DNA of 11,255 nt from Nitratifractor sp. (GTDB taxonomy: Bacteria > Campylobacterota > Campylobacteria > Campylobacterales > Sulfurovaceae): positions 1-11,255 of the forward strand of contig WFYP01000035.1 in assembly GCA_015490055.1 (NCBI GenBank), written 5' to 3'. This document shows positions 6,433 to 11,255 of the stretch, piece after piece. The stretch's first letter is position 1, and each line of letters begins with the position of its first letter. Below the pieces are notes generated by a model. The model saw only the letters and a program-made list of their open reading frames with translations, was not told the origin of the DNA and searched no databases. Position numbers and translations under genes: made by a program.

Positions 6433-6762
6433 ATGAAAGAGAAAATAGAAGTTGCAGGAGCAACTGTTGATTTTTATAAGTACGACGATAATGGCGTAGA
6501 GGTTTACGAATTTGATACAAGCAGATGTGGTCCTCCAGAGCCAATGGTAAATGCAATGGCTGGATTGAAGTTAATAGATGGTCCAAACAAAAAGCTTGTA
6601 ATGATAAACCATAAAAAACCAATGGGGCTACTTGCTAAAATAGAAGAGAACTATAATATAACTGAAAAGAAACTTGATGACGGTAAAGTTGCATTAGAGT
6701 TTACTTATAAAGAGGGTGCAAGCGAAAAAGCAAAACTTAATGACGCGTCTTGCGAAGGTTAA
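6433..6762 (+). CDS. DUF2249 (TusA-like fold) protein
   Basis: A 109-residue cytoplasmic protein. The core, EVYEFDTSRCGPPEPM (23-38) followed by KLVMINHKKPMGLL (54-67), matches the DUF2249 pattern: a strand, a PPEPM turn, a helix, then a strand ending in an H-x-x-P segment. DUF2249 shares the two-layer fold of the TusA sulfur carriers, whose active cysteine sits in a C-P-x-P motif. Here C32 is two residues ahead of the PPEP segment, and C107 lies near the C-terminus. Function in the family is not established; members are often found with hemerythrin, NnrS-like and DUF59 genes in nitric oxide or denitrification regions. It is the first gene of the operon, with AAGGAG five bases before the ATG, and ends six bases before the membrane gene. 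Confidence 0.72.
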   Translation: MKEKIEVAGATVDFYKYDDNGVEVYEFDTSRCGPPEPMVNAMAGLKLIDGPNKKLVMINHKKPMGLLAKIEENYNITEKKLDDGKVALEFTYKEGASEKAKLNDASCEG

Positions 6763-6768
6763 TTAGTT

Positions 6769-8010
6769 ATGTTTAGCATATCGAAAGATTTTGCACCACC
6801 ATTAAAAATGATAGAGCCATTCTTTAGATTTGGCTCTATTATCTATCTTATATCTACATTCGCACTACTTTTTTTAAATTCTAACTCTAATTTAAACGAT
6901 TTAAATATTGTAGGCTGGGCACACCTATTTTTATTAGGTTTTGTGATGATAGTTATTTTTGGTGCAATGGCTCAATTAGTACCTGTAGTTTTAGAAGTAG
7001 GGCACTTTAGTGTTGATTTATACTATATAATCTTTCCTGCACTTGCTATTGGTTCTATTTTGATGGTTATAGGTTTTTGGTTTGCACCAGCAGTACTGCC
7101 TTATGGTGGTTTATTGGTGCTTGTTGCAATGTCAGTATTTCTATTTGAAACACTTATGACGCTTAAAAAAGCTGAATCAAACACCCTAACTGTAAAGTGC
7201 GTAAAAGCAGGTAATATATTTTTAACTATTGCAATAGTTATTGGCTTCTTTATGGCTTTAGCTATCGGTGCAGGTATAAATGTTGATATAGGCAGATTTT
7301 TACCAATACATATTGTGTTGGTTCTTTTTGGTTATGTAACAATTACTGTAATTGGTTTAAGTATGATACTTTTGCCAATGTTTGGTTTAGCACACGGATA
7401 TGACGACAGCGATGTAGAGAGAGCATTTAAAATTGTTGTAGGTTCTATAATTGTATTCTCTATTGCTAGCTTATTTAAGCTTACATATATTGCAGATATA
7501 TCACTTTTAGGTATTGGCGTAGGTATAATATTTTACCTTAAACAAGTTGCAACTCTATATAAAATAAGAGCTAGAAAATTACTTGATATTTGGTATAAGC
7601 ATATCTATGTAGCATTTATTTCATTAGGTTTATCACTGTTTTTTGGTATTTTATGGCTATTTTTCGACTTCGAAAATGGATTAAAAGTTGCTGTATGGTT
7701 AATAGTTATGGGCTTTATTACATTTGTTATAAATGGGCATTTATTAAAGATTATCCCATTTTTAGTTTGGTTCGAGAGATTTAGTGAATTAGTTGGTAAG
7801 AAAAAAGTACCAATGCTACACGAAATGTTACCAGATAGAGAGATAGAGTACTCATTTTGGCTAAGTATGAGTGGTTTAATTATTGGTGCCGTCGGGTTAT
7901 TGATAGGAAGCGATGATATTTTTAAAGGTGGTGTTGTATTGTTAGCAATCGGTGCTGTCTTTATGGTACAAACAGTTTTCTATATTTTGAATTTTAAAGT
8001 TGAGGATTAG
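6769..8010 (+). CDS. ~12-helix membrane protein, heme-copper oxidase I/NnrS-like
   Basis: A 413-residue inner-membrane protein with about 12 hydrophobic helices. It contains three internal copies of the pattern G-[FY]-[VI]-x5-G-x6-P at 57-72, 188-203 and 315-330, spaced 131 and 127 residues. This points to a tripled four-helix unit, the three-fold layout of heme-copper oxidase subunit I. Candidate heme or metal ligands are H52 and H181 just before the first two copies, H324 inside the third, and H79, H209 and H351 just after helices; H278 lies elsewhere. The true catalytic set of a terminal oxidase or nitric oxide reductase is not evident, so I place it only as related to the oxidase I/NnrS group. 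The start is ATG with GAAGG ten bases upstream. The spacing of 6 and 2 bases to its neighbours implies co-expression with DUF2249 and DUF59 proteins. Confidence 0.65.
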   Translation: MFSISKDFAPPLKMIEPFFRFGSIIYLISTFALLFLNSNSNLNDLNIVGWAHLFLLGFVMIVIFGAMAQLVPVVLEVGHFSVDLYYIIFPALAIGSILMVIGFWFAPAVLPYGGLLVLVAMSVFLFETLMTLKKAESNTLTVKCVKAGNIFLTIAIVIGFFMALAIGAGINVDIGRFLPIHIVLVLFGYVTITVIGLSMILLPMFGLAHGYDDSDVERAFKIVVGSIIVFSIASLFKLTYIADISLLGIGVGIIFYLKQVATLYKIRARKLLDIWYKHIYVAFISLGLSLFFGILWLFFDFENGLKVAVWLIVMGFITFVINGHLLKIIPFLVWFERFSELVGKKKVPMLHEMLPDREIEYSFWLSMSGLIIGAVGLLIGSDDIFKGGVVLLAIGAVFMVQTVFYILNFKVED

Positions 8011-8012
8011 CA

Positions 8013-8321
8013 ATGTGCAAAGTAACAGAAAAACAAGTATATGATGAATTAAGAACAATTATCGACCCAGAAGTTGGATTTAACTTAGTAGAGATGGGGC
8101 TAATTTATAATGTAGCTATAGATGACGATTGTAATGTAAAAATTACAATGACACTATCTACAAGAGCATGCCCTCTGCATCAAATGATTACCCAGTGGGT
8201 AGAAGATGCACCAAAAAGAATAGATGGTGTAAACAATGTAGAAGTAGAAGTTGTATGGGACCCTGAATGGAATATCTCTATGGCAGAAGATAATGTAAAA
8301 CAGGCGCTTGGTGCCCTATAA
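8013..8321 (+). CDS. DUF59/MIP18-family Fe-S assembly protein (SufT/PaaD-like)
   Basis: A 102-residue single-domain protein of the family that includes SufT and PaaD and eukaryotic MIP18, which help deliver or mature iron-sulfur clusters. It shows the DPEVGFNLVEMGLIY signature (18-32), the TLSTRACPLHQMI segment with the conserved cysteine C53, and the closing VVWDPEWNISM (80-90). Other cysteines are C2 and C40. It is full length. The GAGG ribosome binding site (8002-8005) lies within the end of the membrane gene, so translation is probably coupled. In this operon it may serve a cluster in a partner protein, but none of the neighbours shows an obvious Fe-S site, so the client is unknown. Confidence 0.9.
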   Translation: MCKVTEKQVYDELRTIIDPEVGFNLVEMGLIYNVAIDDDCNVKITMTLSTRACPLHQMITQWVEDAPKRIDGVNNVEVEVVWDPEWNISMAEDNVKQALGAL

Positions 8322-8567
8322 ATGAAAGCAATTTTAACTGTTCTTAAAGACCTTTACGGAGCAGGAATACTATTTTTTTACTATGTTAAGTGGATTATCG
8401 CATTAGGCATACCGGTTCTTTACTATGTTTTAGATTATAAAGATAATATTATTATGGATATTCTATGGGTTTGGTGTATAATTCTAATTATAAAAGATTT
8501 TGTATATAAATTTATATTAAAAAAGAGCCACTGCAATAGTGGGAGTTGTTCTAGTAAAGGTAAATAA
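8322..8567 (+). CDS. Small two-helix membrane protein with Cys tail
   Basis: An 81-residue protein I do not recognise. Two hydrophobic helices span about 13-37 and 44-66. A basic patch (KKS) and the tail HCNSGSCSSKGK follow, with H70, C71 and C76 close together. Both ends are predicted to be on the same side; the lysines after the second helix favour the cytoplasm. The tail could bind a metal or take part in thiol chemistry. The ATG follows the DUF59 stop with no gap, and its TAA shares one base with the aldehyde dehydrogenase ATG (TAATG), so it is firmly part of the operon and is expected to be translated. Confidence 0.7.
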   Translation: MKAILTVLKDLYGAGILFFYYVKWIIALGIPVLYYVLDYKDNIIMDILWVWCIILIIKDFVYKFILKKSHCNSGSCSSKGK

Positions 8568-10018
8568 TGTTTGGAATTTTCGATAGTAAAGATGCGAAAG
8601 TAAATGAGGCTAAAATATTTTTTGGAAGCGAAGAGGCAACTAATGATAATATAGTAGAGATAAAAAACCCTTACAGTAAAAAGGTGGTTAGCACTTATCC
8701 ATTATGCAGTGTAGAAGATGCAAAGAGAGCATTAGAGATTGCAAAGAAAGCTTCTAAAATTGCTGCAAAATCTTCACTAAGTCAAAGAATTGCTTGGCTA
8801 GAAGATGTAGCTAAAAAGTTAAGAGAGCGTGTAGATGATTTTGCAAAATTAATTGTAGATGAGGTAGCAAAACCATACTCATTTGCGAAAGTAGAAGCAA
8901 TCAGATGTGCTGAGACAATAGAGATAACAGCAAAAGAGCTTATAAACTTACACGGCGAAACAATAGCAACCGATGCAACAGCAAGTGGCAAAGATGCTTT
9001 AGCTTACTATAAGCGTGTGCCAGTAGGGGTTGCTAGTTGTATTACACCGTTTAACTTTCCCCTAAATTTGGTAGCACACAAAATTGCACCAGCACTTGGA
9101 GCAGGAAATGCTGTAGTGCTAAAACCAACACCAGAAGCACCAGCTTGCTCTTATGCATTAGCAAAACTTTTTATCGAAAGTGAATATGCCATAAAAGATG
9201 CTTTAAGCTTAGTTTATGGAGATGCCGAAGTGGGTAGTGAACTTGTTAGCAACCCAATACCTAGAGTTATTAGCTTTACAGGTTCTGCACAAGTTGGAAG
9301 AATTATTATGCAAAATGCAGGTATTAAAAAGGTAGCACTAGAGTTAGGTGGCAACGCCGCAACATATATAGACAAAGATGCTAATTTAGAAGATGCTGCC
9401 AAAAAATGTGCATTTGGCTCGTTTTATAATAGTGGGCAAGTTTGTATTTCGCTTCAAAGAATCTATGTACACGAAGATATTTACGATAAATTTGCAGAAC
9501 TTATGGCGAATGAAACAAAGCAGTTTAAAGTTGGCTCACCATACGAAGAAGATACCTTTATGGGGCCACTAATAAACGAAGATGCAAAACTTAGAGCCAA
9601 AAGTTGGGTAGCAAGTGCAATAGATGAGGGTGCAGTAGCCCTAGCAGGTGGCAAAGAGATAGATGGCATATTTCCACCGACAATTATGACCGAAGTAACA
9701 GACGATATGAAGATAGTATGCCAAGAGGTATTTGCCCCAATAGTAAGCCTTGTTAAAGTTAGCGGATACGATGAAGCAATCGAAAAAATAAACAACTCAC
9801 CATATGGCTTACAATACAGCATATTTACAAACTCTCTAAAGCTAACAAAAGCCTTTATAGACGACGCCGAAGCTGGTGGTGTGGTAGTAAACGATATACC
9901 AACAGTTCGCTTCGATATACAACCTTATGGCGGTTCAAAGCAGTCAGGCATAGGCAAAGAGGGACCAAAATTTGCATTAGAAGAGTTTACCGAAATAAAG
10001 TCGGTGGTTATCTTTTAA
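8567..10018 (+). CDS. NAD(P)-dependent aldehyde dehydrogenase
   Basis: A 483-residue cytoplasmic enzyme of the aldehyde dehydrogenase superfamily, oxidising an aldehyde to its acid with NAD(P). All catalytic elements are present: N163 in PFNFP, K186 in LKPTPE for cofactor binding, FTGSAQVG (237-244), the general base E259 in LELGG, and the nucleophile C293 in NSGQVC. E387 in QEVFAP is also present. The C-terminal segment PYGGSKQSGIGKEGP (453-467) is typical. The overall style is close to the lactaldehyde/glyceraldehyde-type dehydrogenases such as MJ1411, but the substrate cannot be read from sequence. It is the last gene of the operon and starts inside the previous stop. A repeat array begins six bases after its stop. 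Confidence 0.92.
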   Translation: MFGIFDSKDAKVNEAKIFFGSEEATNDNIVEIKNPYSKKVVSTYPLCSVEDAKRALEIAKKASKIAAKSSLSQRIAWLEDVAKKLRERVDDFAKLIVDEVAKPYSFAKVEAIRCAETIEITAKELINLHGETIATDATASGKDALAYYKRVPVGVASCITPFNFPLNLVAHKIAPALGAGNAVVLKPTPEAPACSYALAKLFIESEYAIKDALSLVYGDAEVGSELVSNPIPRVISFTGSAQVGRIIMQNAGIKKVALELGGNAATYIDKDANLEDAAKKCAFGSFYNSGQVCISLQRIYVHEDIYDKFAELMANETKQFKVGSPYEEDTFMGPLINEDAKLRAKSWVASAIDEGAVALAGGKEIDGIFPPTIMTEVTDDMKIVCQEVFAPIVSLVKVSGYDEAIEKINNSPYGLQYSIFTNSLKLTKAFIDDAEAGGVVVNDIPTVRFDIQPYGGSKQSGIGKEGPKFALEEFTEIKSVVIF

Positions 10019-10023
10019 GCCTT

Positions 10024-10062
10024 TAAAGAGCTTAGAGCTTAGTGCACAGAGCCAAGAGCTTT
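10024..10062 (+). repeat. Heptad tandem array C at the aldehyde dehydrogenase 3' end
   Basis: Contiguous 7-base units TAAAGAG, CTTAGAG, CTTAGTG, CACAGAG and CCAAGAG, then CTTT. The array starts six bases after the stop codon and runs in the same orientation relative to the upstream gene as arrays A and B. It opens a 348-base gene-free stretch (10019-10366) that otherwise holds hairpins, a possible promoter and no credible gene. Confidence 0.75.
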
Positions 10063-10088
10063 GTAGGGGGCAACCTATGTGTTGCCCC
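10063..10088 (+). repeat. GTAG-headed hairpin (REP-like), GGGGCAAC stem
   Basis: GTAG (10063-10066) is followed at once by GGGGCAAC (10067-10074), a six-base loop CTATGT and the exact complement GTTGCCCC (10081-10088). A GTAG directly at the 5' foot of a hairpin is the hallmark of REP sequences bound by TnpA-REP (RAYT) proteins. It could also act as a transcript end for the operon, though no T run follows. Confidence 0.7.
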
Positions 10089-10124
10089 GTAAGCTTGAGG
10101 CACAAGAAAACTTTCCACTTTGTT

Positions 10125-10150
10125 GTAGTGTGCAGTATCCTTACTGCACA
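10125..10150 (+). repeat. GTAG-headed hairpin, TGTGCAGTA stem
   Basis: GTAG (10125-10128) precedes a perfect 9-base stem, TGTGCAGTA (10129-10137) and TACTGCACA (10142-10150), with a TCCT loop. The stem sequence is unrelated to the other hairpins, but the head arrangement is identical. Confidence 0.7.
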
Positions 10151-10153
10151 AAT

Positions 10154-10170
10154 AAAAGTAGTGTACTTTT
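10154..10170. repeat. Short hairpin AAAAGTA-GTG-TACTTTT
   Basis: A perfect 7-base stem with a three-base loop follows the previous hairpin after three bases. It is AT-rich and lacks a GTAG foot, so it may be chance or a degraded member of the cluster. Confidence 0.4.
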
Positions 10171-10176
10171 TGGTGT

Positions 10177-10191
10177 TGTAATGGTATTACA
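10177..10191. repeat. Short hairpin TGTAAT-GGT-ATTACA
   Basis: A perfect 6-base stem with a GGT loop, the fourth of five consecutive palindromes between 10063 and 10280. There is no GTAG foot. Alone it would not be notable in AT-rich DNA. Confidence 0.35.
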
Positions 10192-10207
10192 CTTCACTAT
10201 TACTTAT

Positions 10208-10280
10208 CGTGTAGGTTCGATTTATCGACCAATAATTCAGACAAATACCTATTTTATGGTCGATAAATCGACCCTACGCG
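10208..10280. repeat. Inverted pair of GTAG-headed palindromes (REPIN-like)
   Basis: Arms at 10208-10231 and 10257-10280 are inverted copies with two mismatches in 24 bases, separated by 25 bases. Each arm is itself a palindrome around TCGAT-TT-ATCGA (right arm GGTCGAT-AA-ATCGACC at 10258-10273). GTAG sits at 10211-10214 on the plus strand and at 10274-10277 on the minus strand, so the heads point outward, the reverse of the pair at 53-158. This layout is that of a REPIN, a non-autonomous element moved in trans by a RAYT protein. Confidence 0.78.
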
Positions 10281-10305
10281 TATATAAATATTTAAAAGTC
10301 CAGAA

Positions 10306-10311
10306 TATAAT
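10306..10311 (+). promoter_or_regulatory. Possible -10 element for the DUF523 gene
   Basis: TATAAT lies 55 bases upstream of the ATG at 10367, just after the inverted palindromes. No convincing -35 is seen 17 bases upstream (TATAAA only). Confidence 0.35.
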
Positions 10312-10366
10312 TAGGTAGTGTTTTAATGTGTGATATAGATAAAGTATAAAAGGAAAAGGAACCCTA

Positions 10367-10798
10367 ATGAAAGTAGCAATCTCAGCCTGCCTACTTGGCA
10401 ATAAATGTCGCTACGACGGAAGCGAAAACTACGACCCTAAACTTTTAGGTAAGCTAGAAGGACACGAACTAATACCATTTTGTCCTGAAGATTTTTGTTA
10501 TGGCACACCTCGCCCAACTATGGATTTAATAGACTCTACAGAGATAAAAGTAATATCAAACCTAACTGATGCGGACTTAACCCCACCAATAAAAGAGTAC
10601 GCAAAATCATTTTTTGAGAGCAATGGAGATATAGAGCTATTCATAGGTAAAGATAGAAGTCCAAGTTGTGGTGTTAAGAGTGCCAAACTATATAATGAAG
10701 ATAAAGAGTTAATATCTACAGAAGCTACAGGAATAATGGCAAAAGAGGCAATAGATAGAGGCATAAAAGCTATTGATGCAGAGGCGTATCTGTTATGA
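10367..10798 (+). CDS. DUF523 family protein (TudS-like Fe-S protein)
   Basis: A 143-residue cytoplasmic protein of the DUF523/COG1683 family. It shows ISACLLGNKCRYDG (5-18), PFCPEDFCYGTPRP (37-50) and the KDRSPSCGV loop (95-103). Cysteines are C8, C14, C39, C44 and C101. In the studied family member TudS (thiouracil desulfurase) three cysteines hold a [4Fe-4S] cluster that takes sulfur from 2-thiouracil; C8, C39 and C101 fit those ligands, with the cluster inferred here. The usual GGL after the second cysteine motif is replaced by DFCYG, which adds C44. There is no fused DUF1722 domain. The ribosome binding site is AAAAGGA, six bases before the ATG. Its TGA overlaps a likely ATG of the next gene (ATGA). 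Thionucleobase desulfuration is a reasonable guess, not shown. Confidence 0.85.
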   Translation: MKVAISACLLGNKCRYDGSENYDPKLLGKLEGHELIPFCPEDFCYGTPRPTMDLIDSTEIKVISNLTDADLTPPIKEYAKSFFESNGDIELFIGKDRSPSCGVKSAKLYNEDKELISTEATGIMAKEAIDRGIKAIDAEAYLL

Positions 10799-11129
10799 TA
10801 AAAAAATACTTTTTTCAGCTCTTTTGTTTTTACTAATTGCATATATATCACTAATAGAGGTAGTTAATTGCATTAAAGAAAAAAATCAACTACAGATAAA
10901 ATTAGAAAAGAAATTACATATCGGCATAGATAGAGATAAAGTGGAAAAAGTATTAAAAGAAAAAAAAGTAGAATACAGTATAGATAAAAATGGGGAGATG
11001 AATATATTTAATGTAGATAAACATAAATATCTTATCTTAAATTTTGATAAAAAATATAAATATACTGGAATATGTTTTGCACAACCTGAAGCATTTTTTA
11101 TATATCTTTATAAGAATATGATAAAATAA
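10776..11129 (+). CDS. Small membrane-anchored protein, start uncertain (possible frameshift)
   Basis: I do not recognise this gene. The open frame encodes about 117 residues from ATG 10776: one hydrophobic helix (about 10-32), then a charged domain. GIDRDKVEKVLKEKKVEY near residues 50-67 recalls the helix of BamE/SmpA-like domains, only loosely. As read, the start lies 23 bases inside the DUF523 gene with no good ribosome binding site. The natural start looks like ATG 10795-10797, with GAGG ten bases upstream and a classic ATGA overlap, but it is one base out of frame. An eighth A in the A7 run (10800-10806) would give MIKKILFSALLFLLIAYIS, a normal membrane-protein start; an extra T in the following T6 run would do nearly the same. 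Sequencing error, slippage or recent mutation are all possible. Confidence 0.55.
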   Translation: MQRRICYDKKILFSALLFLLIAYISLIEVVNCIKEKNQLQIKLEKKLHIGIDRDKVEKVLKEKKVEYSIDKNGEMNIFNVDKHKYLILNFDKKYKYTGICFAQPEAFFIYLYKNMIK

Positions 11130-11169
11130 GTAATTTCAATTAAACACTACTAATAAAAAGGTATATATA

Positions 11170-11255
11170 ATGAAACTAAGTTGCAAAATAAAAGGAGTAG
11201 TTAAAATAGATTTTATTAAGCTAAAAGTATCTATACAAGATTATAATAGCTATGA
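11170..11255 (+). CDS. Start of an unknown gene, cut by the window end
   Basis: ATG 11170 is preceded by AAAAAGG (11155-11161) at eight bases and opens a frame without stops to the window edge, 28 codons beginning MKLSCKIKGVVKIDF. Too little is visible to name it. The open frame in AT-rich DNA and the good ribosome binding site support a real gene on the same strand as the previous one. Confidence 0.4.
   Translation, partial: MKLSCKIKGVVKIDFIKLKVSIQDYNSY

Noticed and set aside
9481..9822. A 113-codon minus-strand open frame, plus others at 8782-8991 and 9214-9402
   Set aside because: All lie antisense to the intact aldehyde dehydrogenase and have Ser/Ala-rich shadow composition.
10024..10280. 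Possible CRISPR array
   Set aside because: The units are 7 bases, degenerate and contiguous with no spacers, and the hairpins differ from one another.
10079..10318. A 79-codon plus-strand open frame in the gene-free stretch
   Set aside because: It runs straight through several hairpins of the repeat cluster and has no protein-like composition or credible start site.
10498..10851. A 117-codon minus-strand open frame
   Set aside because: It is antisense to the DUF523 gene, whose motifs are clear, and has no features of its own.

Overview
This AT-rich window looks like chromosomal DNA from a free-living member of the Campylobacterota (the Sulfurimonas/Sulfurovum/Arcobacter type). The evidence is the codon and base composition, the uvrD-truB-ispE gene order on one strand, the style of the LysR regulator, and a typical set of accessory metabolism genes. 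I cannot fix the genus from the sequence alone.

Layout. Positions 1-280 hold no gene but carry an inverted pair of small palindromes of the REP type. Positions 281-4047 (minus strand) carry uvrD, then truB, then ispE; truB and ispE are tightly coupled, and the uvrD-truB gap is filled with short heptanucleotide repeats and a hairpin. A 278-base divergent region with a plausible uvrD promoter and a LysR-type dyad leads into a LysR regulator (4326-5228, TTG start). This converges on an exported single-domain rhodanese (5275-5673, minus). A second divergent region with an 8+8 base dyad separates the rhodanese from an exported, methionine-rich alpha-crystallin protein (5813-6331).

Positions 6433-10018 form one tight five-gene plus-strand operon: a DUF2249/TusA-like protein, a roughly 12-helix membrane protein with three internal repeats and conserved-looking histidines (heme-copper oxidase/NnrS-like), a DUF59/SufT-like iron-sulfur assembly protein, a small membrane protein with a Cys tail, and an intact aldehyde dehydrogenase. 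It is the best candidate for an incompletely described system. DUF2249, DUF59 and NnrS-like proteins are associated elsewhere with nitric oxide and denitrification metabolism, so a redox or nitrosative-stress role is a reasonable inference, not a demonstration.

Positions 10019-10366 are a gene-free stretch packed with a heptad repeat array and several hairpins. A DUF523/TudS-like Fe-S protein follows (10367-10798), then a small membrane-anchored protein whose natural start appears to be out of frame by one base at a homopolymer, and finally the start of a gene cut by the window edge.

Two repeat patterns stand out. First, five palindromic arms with four unrelated stem sequences each have GTAG (once GTGG) directly at the foot of the stem, as in REP sequences recognised by RAYT/TnpA-REP proteins. 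Second, three arrays of a degenerate 7-base unit (about CTTAGAG) begin at or within 6 bases of the stop codons of uvrD, lysR and the aldehyde dehydrogenase gene, all in the same orientation relative to the upstream gene.
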